Below, piece by piece: positions 55,801 to 64,000 of a DNA stretch of 64,000 nt. The stretch lies in the NCBI GenBank assembly GCA_002104905.1, contig MCFE01000459.1, forward strand, positions 1 to 64,000, written 5' to 3'. Under the pieces are notes generated by a model. The model was not told where the DNA came from. It worked only from the letters and a program-made list of their open reading frames with translations, and ran no database searches. This DNA comes from Basidiobolus meristosporus CBS 931.73 (taxonomy: Eukaryota > Basidiobolomycota > Basidiobolomycetes > Basidiobolales > Basidiobolaceae). The position numbers and the translations under genes were made by a program. Position 1 is the stretch's first letter; every line of letters starts with the position of its first letter.

Positions 55801-56169
55801 AGTGTAGGGTATAGAGACTTGTATTGGTTGATACATTTGGCAATTGAAGTACAACTGAAGTTTCAACAGAATCAATCAACTTGTATGCATGAAAAGTAAG
55901 AGAAGCGGTTGAGTTAGGAAGTAAGGAGTGTGAAAAAGAGGCAATAGGCAATCAATTCACACAAATGTAGGAGGCAATAGAGTGTCTGGGATCAGAAAGT
56001 GAGCAAATTGGTAGGAAACCAATCAAAAGCCACTTATACATTGTTGTAATGAAAAATTTTGACCAAGTTTTTTGTGAAATCTGGAGTGCAATTATTTTTC
56101 AATGGTCTCTGGATGGTGTCCCAAAGGGATCAGTTCCTCTTAGTCACAGGACTTTAACTTTGTGATAGC

Positions 56170-57279
56170 CTTTTGATGGGATCATTGCTATAATTTTTCA
56201 TAGGGATTTGCTGCTCACCCAGGCATTCTCAGATGTTCTGCACCTGGTCTGTATCCATACCATGCTTCAAATGGAGTAGAATCATAAAGTAATCTGTCAT
56301 AGCTCCTATTTCTAAGGTGCACAGCTCTGGCAACTGATTCTGCCTAAAAATCATAGGACAATTTTTGATCATGGACCATAACTCTTGCCATATCAATTAT
56401 TGCTCTGTTAGCACTTTCTGCTGAACCATTTTGATGTGGGGAGTATGGTACAGTAGTCTCTTGCTTTATCCCATGATTTTTGCAGAAGTGGATAAAGAGC
56501 ACTGTGGTATTTTCTCCACCATTGTAGAGAGTGTTTTCTTGATTTTTTCACCAGTTTCTCTCTCCATCATGGGTTTGAGCTCCCTGAACTTAGACAGAGC
56601 TTCTTCCTTTATCTCCATAAAGTAGACCCACATGTATCTTATATAATCATCAATAAAAGTGATGAATTACTTCATCCCACCCAAGGATAAATTTGCATTG
56701 ATCCACATGGATCTGAGTCCATTAGATCTAGTTTTTTCTTAGTTTTGATTAACCCAGAGCTCTTGCACAGTTGTCTGGCTTGTTTCCCATATGTACAGGC
56801 TTCACAGTGCTCCAAATTAGATGGGGGATCATTTTTTACTCCAGGAATTAGCCAATCTTTAACCATTTTGCACAAATTATCAAAATTGATATGCCCAAAT
56901 CTTTTATGCCAAAGCAATGGTGTTTCTTCATTCAAGTTACTTATATTGGCATCCAGAATTGTCAAAGCTGAAACTAAGTCCTTCTGCAATAGCCTTTCTT
57001 ACAGAGAGTAGGTTCTTGGCTATTTCTGGTACATAGAGTACTACTTTAAAGGTCAGTATATGGCTTCCTTCACTGCTTTGAAGGTTTACTTGGAAAGTTC
57101 CTTCTCCCATTGCATCAAGTATTCTAATGTCACCCATGAAGACCTTTTTAATGGAATTTCTTGGTATGGGTAAAAAGTTATTTTTGGTGTGTAAAGTGTT
57201 AAGATGCTCCAGAGTCAATATACCACATCTGAGAATCCTTGTTTGTAGTCATTTTTAGTGCAGATATGAGTAGTCTATC
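56170..57279 (-). pseudogene. Copia-B copy 4: protease to integrase remnant
   Basis: On the minus strand: the protease/GAG-pre-integrase region (56937-57218, KKVFMGDIRILDAMGEGT and VPEIAKNLLSV) and a GAG-pre-integrase region with WHKRFGHINFDNLCK and C-x2-C (56672-56989). Part of the integrase core extends down to about 56170. Frameshifts are present (for example near 56945). It abuts the 5' LTR of copia-B copy 1, in opposite orientation. Confidence 0.75.
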
Positions 57280-57610
57280 TGTTGTAAAAACTTTTAATTC
57301 CACCTAAATATTCACCTAACTTAGTCACTTAGATCATTACCTTCAAATCCTAGAGAAAACTGACCAAATCCCTTGTTGGGATTTACTTAGAATATTTACC
57401 CAGAACATGAAAATTCTCAAAGTTGTCCAAACAGCCGCAAACTTTGCACACATGTTCTTGGAACCTTCCTTAACCATTCTACATGTTTGTAATGCTAAGA
57501 CCATGTAAAAGTATAAATACTACTTTTACATTCAGCAAATCATTAAGTGAAAACCACATAATCTACTAGTAGTACCAGATCACTTCCAATATCTCCAAGA
57601 CTCTTACACA
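57280..57610 (+). repeat. Copia-B LTR 1 (5' LTR of copy 1)
   Basis: It runs from TGTTGTAAAAAC to CTCTTACACA, about 331 bp. TATA-like TATAAATAC is near 57512. The sequence after it, GGCTATCAGCC, is the primer-binding site (GGTTATGAGCC in the next copy). Confidence 0.85.
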
Positions 57611-57641
57611 GGCTATCAGCCCCAAGCTGTCACTCTCTGCA

Positions 57642-58253
57642 ATGTCTACTACTGCTATTACTGGAACTTTTTTCTCTGCTGAGAAGTGGTACAGCTCTAA
57701 CTGCCAAGTGTGGAAGGTGAAGATGAAGATGTTGCTACAAGAAAGAGGCCTATGGTATATTGTCATGGGAGAGGAATGCCCTCCTAAAAAAGTGGGAGAG
57801 GAAGCTTTAAAGATCCAGAAGAAAGAACAAAGTGCCTTTAACTGCATTTGCCTTAATGGTATGGACAAATTGCTAATTCAATGCTCAAGAGCTAAAACAG
57901 CAAAGAATGCCTGGAAGGCATTAGAAGAAATGTACCAGTCATGTTTAGCTGCCAAGAATATGTATCTGAGACAAAAATTCTTTACTACCAAGATGCAGCC
58001 AGGAGAAGAAATGAAAAATCTAATTAGCAGAATTACCCTGCTGGTAGATGAAATGGAATCTGTGGGCATACAAACTACTGATGAGGATGTGATAGTGGCC
58101 ATCCTGAATAGCCTGGCAGAGGAGTTTCAGGGCCTTGTATCAGCGCTAGAGTCCAGAACGCAAGATTTGACCTTCAATTACATATATGGAAGGCTTCTGG
58201 ATAAAGAATTAAAAAATCAAGCGTCAATAAGAAGGAAGAAGAAAATGCTTTAA
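57642..58253 (+). pseudogene. Copia-B copy 1 Gag, frameshifted at the C-terminus
   Basis: ATG at 57642, 31 bp after the LTR. It gives 203 codons of copia-type Gag with a UBN2-like body (VWKVKMKMLLQERGLWYIVMG, EEMKNLISRI, ILNSLAEEFQGLVSALES). A one-base loss near 58215-58225 relative to copies 2 and 3 shifts the frame and leads to a stop. In the original frame the zinc knuckle follows at about 58310-58350, and its second Cys codon has changed to Tyr. It is probably non-functional. Confidence 0.75.
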
Positions 58254-59684
58254 TAAACAATGATAACCAACAAAGGAGGTACCCAAAATCCTACAATGGC
58301 TACAGCAACCTGTTTTGCAACTACTACAACAGGAAAGGTCACACATCAGACCAGTGTCTCAAAAAGAAAGATAATTAGCAAAAGAAGTATGAATATGGAA
58401 AAGCTGCAACAACTGAAGATAGACTATTTGTATCTGCACTAAATAGGACCATAGGCAAGGATTCTCAGATGTGCTTTTTAGACTCTGGAGCATCTCTACA
58501 CCTTACACACCATATAGAATGTTTTACCCAATATCAAGAAATTCCAATTAAGAAGGTTTTCATGGGCAACAATAGAACACTTGATGCAGTGGGAGAAGGA
58601 ACTATCTAACTAAACCTTTGAAGCAGTGAAGGAATCCATACACTGACTTTTAAAGAAGTACTCTATGTACCAGAAATAACCAAGAACCAACTATCTGTAA
58701 GCAAGGCCACTGCAGAAGGGCTCAGTTTCAGCTTTGACAATTCTGGATGCAGGATCACTGATCAAAATGATGCCCATATTGCTTTGGGTATCAGAGACCA
58801 GAATATATACAAGTTGACTTATATTCCATCATATCTGGAGGCCAATATAAGTAACTTGAATGAAGAAACACCAATGCTTTGGTACATGAGATTTGGACAC
58901 ATCAATTTTGATTATTTGTGCAAAATGATCAAAGATCAGCTAATTTTTGGAGTAAAAATTGCTCACCCAGCTAATTTGGAGCACTGTGAAGCCTGCATAT
59001 GGAAAACAGGCCAGACAACTGTTCAAGAGCTCTGGGTTGATCAAAACTAAGAAAAAATTAGATCTAATTCACTCAGATCTGTGTGGATCAATGCAAAATT
59101 TATCCTTAAGCAGGATGAAGTATTTAATCACTTTATTGATAGTTATACAAGATACACATGGGTTTACTTCATGGAGAGAAAGGAAGAAGCTCTGTCTAAG
59201 TGCAGGGAGCTCAGACCCATGGTGGAGAGAGAAACTGGTGAAAAAAATCAAGAAAATATGCTCTGATAATGTTGGTGAATATACCTCAAAACTCTTCATT
59301 CACTTCTACAAAACTCATGGGATAAAGTAAGAGACTACTGTACCATACTCCCCACAGCAAAATGGAGTAGCAGAATGTGCAAACAGATCAATAATTGATG
59401 TGGCAAGATCTATGATCCATGATCAAAAATTATCCTATGATTTTTGGGCAGAATCAGTTGCCACAGCTGTGCACCTTAAAAATAGGAGTTATAGCAGAAT
59501 ACTTTGTGATTCTACTCCACTTGACGCATGGCATGGCTACAGACCAAGTGCGGAGCATCCAAGAATATCTGGGTGTATAGTATATGCCAAGAAACTGTCC
59601 AGAAATCAGTCAAAATTTGAGCCAAAAAGTGTAAAATGCATATTTTTGGGTTACTGCACATAGAGGAAAGCATACAGACTCTAC
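58254..59684 (+). pseudogene. Copia-B copy 1 pol, protease to integrase, truncated
   Basis: The protease motif is intact (FLDSGASLHLTHH, near 58469). A GAG-pre-integrase domain follows (IYKLTYIPSYLEANISNLNE, then an HCEAC motif). The integrase is broken into pieces: a SDNVGEY-like block near 59253-59275, QQNGVAE with the catalytic Glu region near 59360, and SYDFWAESVATAVHLKNR. It stops at 59684 just after 'CIFLGYC', where LTR 2 begins. Several stops and frameshifts are present. Reverse transcriptase and RNase H are absent. Confidence 0.8.
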
Positions 59685-60016
59685 TGTTGTAAAAATTTGG
59701 AATTCCACCTAAATATTCACTTAACTTAGTCACTTAGATCATTACCTTCAAATCCTAGAGAAAACTGACCAAATTCCTTGTTGGGATTTACTTAGAATAT
59801 TTACCCAGAACATGAAAATTCTCAAAGTTGTCCAAGCCGCCCCAAACTTTGCACACATGCTCTTGGGACCTTCCTTAACCTATTCTACATGTTTTTAATG
59901 CTAAGACCATGTAAAAGTATAAATACTACTTTTACATTCAATTAATCATTAAGTGAAAACCACATAATCTACTTGTCCTCCCTATCACTTCCAATATCTC
60001 CAAGACTCTTACACCA
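59685..60016 (+). repeat. Copia-B LTR 2
   Basis: It runs from TGTTGTAAAAAT to TTACACCA, about 332 bp, followed by the primer-binding site GGTTATGAGCC. No 5-bp duplication pairs the base before it with the base after LTR 3. Confidence 0.85.
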
Positions 60017-60047
60017 GGTTATGAGCCCCAAACTGTCACTCTCTGCA

Positions 60048-60760
60048 ATGTCTACTACTGCTATTACTGGAACTTCTCCCTCTGCTGAAAAGTTGGATGG
60101 ATCTAACTACCAAGTGTGGATGGTGAAGATGAAGATGCTGCTACAAGTAAGAGGCCTTTGGTATATTGTCATGGGAGAAGGATGCCCTCCTAAAAATGTG
60201 GGAGAGGAAGCCTTAAAGTACCAGAAGAAAGAACAAAGTGCCTTTAACTGCATTTGCCTTTATGTTAAGGACAAATTGCCAATTCAATGCTCAAGAGCAA
60301 AAAGAGTAAAGAATGCCTGGAAGGCATTAGAAGACACCCACCAGTCATGTTCAGCTGCTAAGAGAATGTATCTGAGGCAAATTTCTTTTCTAGAAAGATG
60401 CTGCCAGGAGAAGAAATGAAATATCTCATTAACAAAATTACCCTGCTGCTAGATGAAATGGAATCTGTGGGCATACCAACTACTGATGAGGATGTGATAG
60501 TTGCCATCCTGAATAGCCTGACAGAGGAGTTTCAGGGCCTTGTATCAGCCCTAGAGTCCAGAACTGAAGATTTGACCTTAAGATATGTATATGGGAGGCT
60601 TCTGGATGAAAAATTAAGAAAATCAAGTGCCAATAAGAAGGAAGAAGAAAATGCTTTAATAAGTAATTATAACCAACAAAGGAGGTACCCAATACCCTAC
60701 ATAGGCAATAGCAACCTGTTTTGCAACTACTGCCAAAGGAAAGGACACTCATCAGACTAG
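60048..60760 (+). pseudogene. Copia-B copy 2 Gag, frameshifted
   Basis: The likely start is the ATG near 60048 (MSTTAITG, as in copy 1). A frameshift near 60395 separates 'RCCQEKK' from 'MLPGEEMKYLI'. The second part continues to a normal-looking knuckle start (CNYCQRKGHSSD) with a stop where the last Cys-bearing stretch begins (near 60758). Confidence 0.7.
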
Positions 60761-60766
60761 TGCAAG

Positions 60767-61667
60767 ATGTCTGATCTAGGAGAACTCAATTACTACTTAG
60801 GGATTAAGTTCTCCATAGACAGAAGTACACAGACTATCACCCTAAGCCAATCCAAGTATATTCAAGATATACTAAAGAAGTACCAAATGGAAGACTGTAC
60901 ACTGGCAGCTACCCCAATGGAGACAAACCTTAACTTGGTCAAAACTCAACCAAATCAAGAGAGCTTGGTGCCATCTGAAAGCCCTGACTTTCCTTATCAA
61001 TCAATGATTGGCAGTGTGATGCGTATCATGCTTGGAACATGTCCAGATATCTTGTATTCAGTGGGAGTTGTCAGCCAACATAATCAGAACTATGGCTCTG
61101 ATCATATTGCAGCAGTTAAGCGGATTTTTAGATACCTAAAAGGAACTGCTGATATCTGCTTAAGATACACTTATAAGGACTCAGGACAGGATCTTGTGGG
61201 ATACTCTGATGCTGATTGGAGACAAATTATGGAAGACAGAAGATCCACCACAGGATACACCTTTCTTTAAGGTAAAGGAGCTATTTTGTGGAACTCAAGA
61301 AAGCAACCAACTGTAGCACTTTCTACCACAGAGGCAGAGTATATGGCAGCCTGTGAAGCTACAAAAGAAGCAATGTGGCTAAGAATGCTTTTTAAAGATT
61401 TGGGCCTATGTCAAAAAACACCTATTACTTTATTTCAGGATAATCAAGGATGTATACAATTAGGTAGAAATCCAACTTTTCATACTAGAACCAAGCACAT
61501 AGATATTAGACATCATTTCATATGTGAAGCTATAGAGAATTACTTAGCTAGCTTAGTTCACTGTCCTACAGATGAAATGATTGCAGACATATATACCAAA
61601 CCATTAGCTAGTGACAAGTTTGAATATCTTAGGTCAAAATTAGGACTAGTCAGTATGAACATTTAGC
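60767..61667 (+). pseudogene. Copia-B copy 2 RT C-terminus and RNase H
   Basis: It begins at 'MSDLGELNYYLGIKFS' with an in-frame ATG that happens to sit at the deletion joint. RNase H is readable: YSDADWRQIMEDRRSTTGY, an in-frame TAA near 61268, then ALSTTEAEYMAACEATKEA, HIDIRHHFICE and ADIYTKPLAS. Without protease, integrase or the RT core it cannot act alone. Confidence 0.8.
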
Positions 61668-61678
61668 TGAGTGGGAGT

Positions 61679-62026
61679 GTTGTAAAAAGTTGTATTCCCA
61701 TCAAAATATTCACCTAACTTAGTCACTTGGATCTTTACCTTCAAATCCTAGAGAATACTAACCAAATTCCTTGTTGGGATTTTCTTAGAATATTTTCACC
61801 AAAATACCAGGTACCCAGGACATGAGAATTCTCAAAGTTGTCTAAATAGCCTCAAACTTTGCACACATGCTCTTGGGACCTTCCGTAACCTATTCTACAT
61901 GTTTGTAATGCTAAGACCATGTAAAAGTATAAATACTACTTTTACATTCAGCAAATCATTAAGTGAAAACCACATAATTTACTTGTTCTCCCAATCACTT
62001 CCAATATCTCCAAGACTCTTACAACA
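61679..62026 (+). repeat. Copia-B LTR 3, shared by copies 2 and 3
   Basis: It runs from TGTTGTAAAAAG to CTTACAACA, about 348 bp. It is longer than LTRs 1 and 2 because of an insertion of roughly 20 bp near 61798-61818. Polypurine sequence precedes it and a PBS-like AGTTATGAGCC follows it, so it works as a 3' LTR on one side and a 5' LTR on the other. Confidence 0.8.
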
Positions 62027-62059
62027 AGTTATGAGCCCTAAGCTGTCACTCTCTGCAAT

Positions 62060-64000
62060 GTCTACTACTGCTATTACTGGAATTTTTCCCTTTGCTGAAA
62101 AGTAGTATGGATCTAACTACCAAGTGTGGAAGGTGAAGATGAAGATGCTGCTACAAGAAAGAGGCCTCTGATATATTGTTATGGGAGAAGAATGCCCTCC
62201 TAAAAACGTGGGAGAGGAAGCCTTAAAGTACCAGAAGAAAGAACAAAGTGCCTTTAACTGCATTTGTTTTTATGTTAAGGACAAATTGCCAATTCAATGC
62301 TCAAAAGCAAAAAGAGCAAAGAATGCCTGGAAGGCATTAGAAGACACCCACCAGTCATGTTCAGCTGCTAAGAGAATGTATTGGAGATGAAAATTCTTTA
62401 CTACAAATATGCTGCCAGGAGAAGAAATGAAATATCTCATTAACAGAATCACCCTGCTGGTAGATGAAATGGAATCTGTGGGCATACCTACTACTGATGA
62501 GGATGTGATAGTTGCCATCCTGAATAGCCTGACAGATAAGTATCAGGGCCTTGTATCAGCCCTAGAGTCCAGAACTGAAGATTTGACCTTAAATTATGCA
62601 TATAGAAGGCTCCTGGATGAAGAATTAAGAAAATCAAGCGCTGTAGTGGGGTGACAGTGACACCCACTGACAGATGTGCTCATTCCCTTATTTTCTACTT
62701 ACCTATATCTCTACTACACTTATTTTAGTTTTATCCCATTTGTCTTACCCAATCAGTACTATCCCATAAGCCGGTTGACTATCACACCTGCTTACCTTAT
62801 TGCGTAAGTTACCCCCCACTTTATGTAGGATTACTAGCTATAAGTACTTCTATATTAGGCAAGTACCCGCGCCAGTACCCGTGACACATGATCAACCCAT
62901 GTCACCATCCCTACCATTTCCATACCATATATGGTATCCCCATGTTACGCAGGTTTCAGAATACTGATTCCTGATTGGTTGGATGTGCTGTGCCTCTTAG
63001 AACCTTCCGGCACCTACTTAGAACATTCTTAGGTCATTCTGATGTCATTAAGATTTCTATTTGATATCCGGAACCTTCCGGAACACCATGATTAGTAATC
63101 ACTTAGCCAGTGAGGAAAGTATATAAGGGAGGTTATCCCTCTACAATAAATCATCAACCCTTTTATCAATATACCAACTTGTTGATTAGTGTGATCACTG
63201 CCACCTGCTGCTACCTGAACTTCCAACCCTAGACCACAGGACACTCCCAGGAAACCATGCTGACAGCCAACTGACCTTGGAGGCACTGCTTGTGAGGAAT
63301 ACTTAGAGTAGGTATCTTTTATTATATTTGATTCTTTCCCAAGTTTGTTCTTGTACAGGCAAAGATACTTTTCTGTCTTTGTAACTATTGACCACAGCTG
63401 CATTCTTATCAAGTCCCTGCTGGTGGAGTTTACAGTTGTTTTGACTTTGGAAGCTTTAGTACATTGTCATCTCAAAGGACGCTGAACCCAGCACATACTT
63501 TTGTTAAGACGCCAACCAAGTTGGGGATTGTAGCTCAATAGTTTTCCCTTGACAAGCTTGTGGCTTTATTCCCCTTCACATTAGATTAGAGACAGAATCC
63601 AAGTATTCCTAGCAAGCTTTTGCCAGAGGTTATTACACCCAGAGAACACCCCACACAAAACACTTGAGAAGTGTTGGATGTATCTCTCCCCTGGACCTAT
63701 ACACCACCACCACAGTGCCAATAAGAAGGAAGAAGAAAATGCTTTAATAAGCAGTGATAAACAACAGAGGAGGTACCCATGACCCTACAATGGCTAAAGC
63801 AACCTACTTTGCAACTACTACAACAGGAAAGGTCACACATCAGACTGGTGTCTCAAAAAGAGAGATAATCACCAAAAGAAGACTGAATATGGAAATGCTG
63901 CAACAACTGAAGATAGACTATTCATATCTGCACTAAATATGACCACAAACAAGTATTCTCAGACATGGTATACTGACCCTGGAGCATCTCAACACTTTAT
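62060..64000 (+). pseudogene. Copia-B copy 3 gag and protease start, split by element X
   Basis: Gag begins near 62060 (MSTTAITG) with stops near 62105 and 62169 and at 62389. The second half is open to the X insertion at 62642. After X the gene resumes at 63715 with the linker, the knuckle region (near 63800-63850) and a protease motif reading DPGAS (near 63974) in place of DSGAS. It runs off the window end. Confidence 0.75.
62642..63714. repeat. Solo LTR-like element X, copy 3
   Basis: 1073 bp, TGTAGTGGGG to CCACCACA. The flanks GCGC (62638-62641) and GTGC (63715-63718) are a 4-bp duplication with one C-to-T change at a CpG. It interrupts copia-B gag. A TATA-like TATATAAGGGAGG is near 63120. 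It has more CpG sites than copies 1 and 2. Confidence 0.8.

Larger units (their letters stand above)
50430..56165. mobile_element. tnp2 (CACTA/Plavaka-like) element 2, longest copy
   Basis: It comprises a non-coding terminal region (50430-50800), a minus-strand tnp2 gene remnant (50800-53620), a divergent centre (53621-53840), a plus-strand second gene (53841-55800) and a trailing region to about 56165. Both outer borders are copia-B fragments, so terminal inverted repeats and target duplication could not be found. Confidence 0.7.
59685..62026 (+). mobile_element. Copia-B copy 2, internally deleted
   Basis: LTR 2, gag, RT C-terminus with RNase H, polypurine-like GAGTGGGAG, and LTR 3. Everything from the zinc knuckle to the last part of RT (protease, integrase, RT core) has been deleted; the joint is at about 60760-60770. 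LTR 3 also serves as the 5' LTR of copy 3. Confidence 0.8.

Noticed and set aside
1-64000. CRISPR array or prokaryotic defence system
   Set aside because: No regularly spaced short repeats and no bacterial gene organisation; repeats here are dispersed transposons.

Overview
The window looks like a stretch of nuclear DNA from a filamentous fungus, and essentially all of it is transposable elements. The reasons are Ty3/gypsy and Ty1/copia elements, PIF/Harbinger-type and tnp2 (CACTA/Plavaka-like) DNA transposons, AT-rich sequence and widespread CpG loss. Plavaka-like tnp2 elements are best known from basidiomycetes, so a repeat-rich basidiomycete is a reasonable but weak guess. I found no convincing host gene, rRNA, intact tRNA, CRISPR array or bacterial-type operon. 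Several families recur and let the copies be compared with each other.

Layout. 1-5356: a Harbinger fragment with an open ORF1 (1-1463), a rearranged tnp2 fragment (1467-2558), two more Harbinger remnants (2559-5356), and in the last of them a 734-bp foldback MITE (4245-4978). 5357-17868: one minus-strand gypsy element ('gypsy-3') carrying nested insertions. A 1.07-kb LTR-like element ('X') sits in its 3' LTR. Harbinger C (8725-16637) sits in its coding region. Harbinger C itself holds a complete 3431-bp Harbinger B (9521-12951) in its transposase gene and a second X in its ORF1. 17866-19905: two copia-A fragments head to head. 19990-27232: a decayed Harbinger D split by 'gypsy-1' (20772-25709), which is complete, has LTRs I could not tell apart and one uninterrupted gag-pol ORF. 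27560-29010: Harbinger G with an old gypsy LTR. 29040-37520: copia-A copy 1 with copia-A copy 2 (30723-35777) inserted in it; copy 2 carries a solo gypsy LTR. 37640-38528: tnp2 and Harbinger scraps. 38529-42972: 'gypsy-2', missing its 3' end. 42975-46650 and 50430-56165: two decayed tnp2 elements, each with a divergently oriented second gene. 46655-50425: two copia-B fragments head to head. 56170-64000: a copia-B cluster with LTRs shared between neighbours and a third X copy at 62642-63714.

How the parts relate. Target-site duplications (TSDs) give the nesting order: 3 bp for Harbinger and the MITE, 4 bp for gypsy and X, 5 bp for copia-A. The youngest events are gypsy-1, the solo gypsy LTR at 32882-33248 and Harbinger B. 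The MITE shares terminal bases and TSD length with Harbinger and was probably moved by its transposase. Gypsy-1 is intact in frame, but the second acidic position of its integrase catalytic triad is Asn. Most other copies carry stops, frameshifts or deletions. Base changes between copies are often C-to-T or G-to-A, especially at CpG, which suggests cytosine methylation and deamination or a RIP-like process. Gene symbols are left empty because these are transposon genes. No new defence or metabolic system is visible; the less usual items are the uncharacterised accessory proteins of the Harbinger and tnp2 families.
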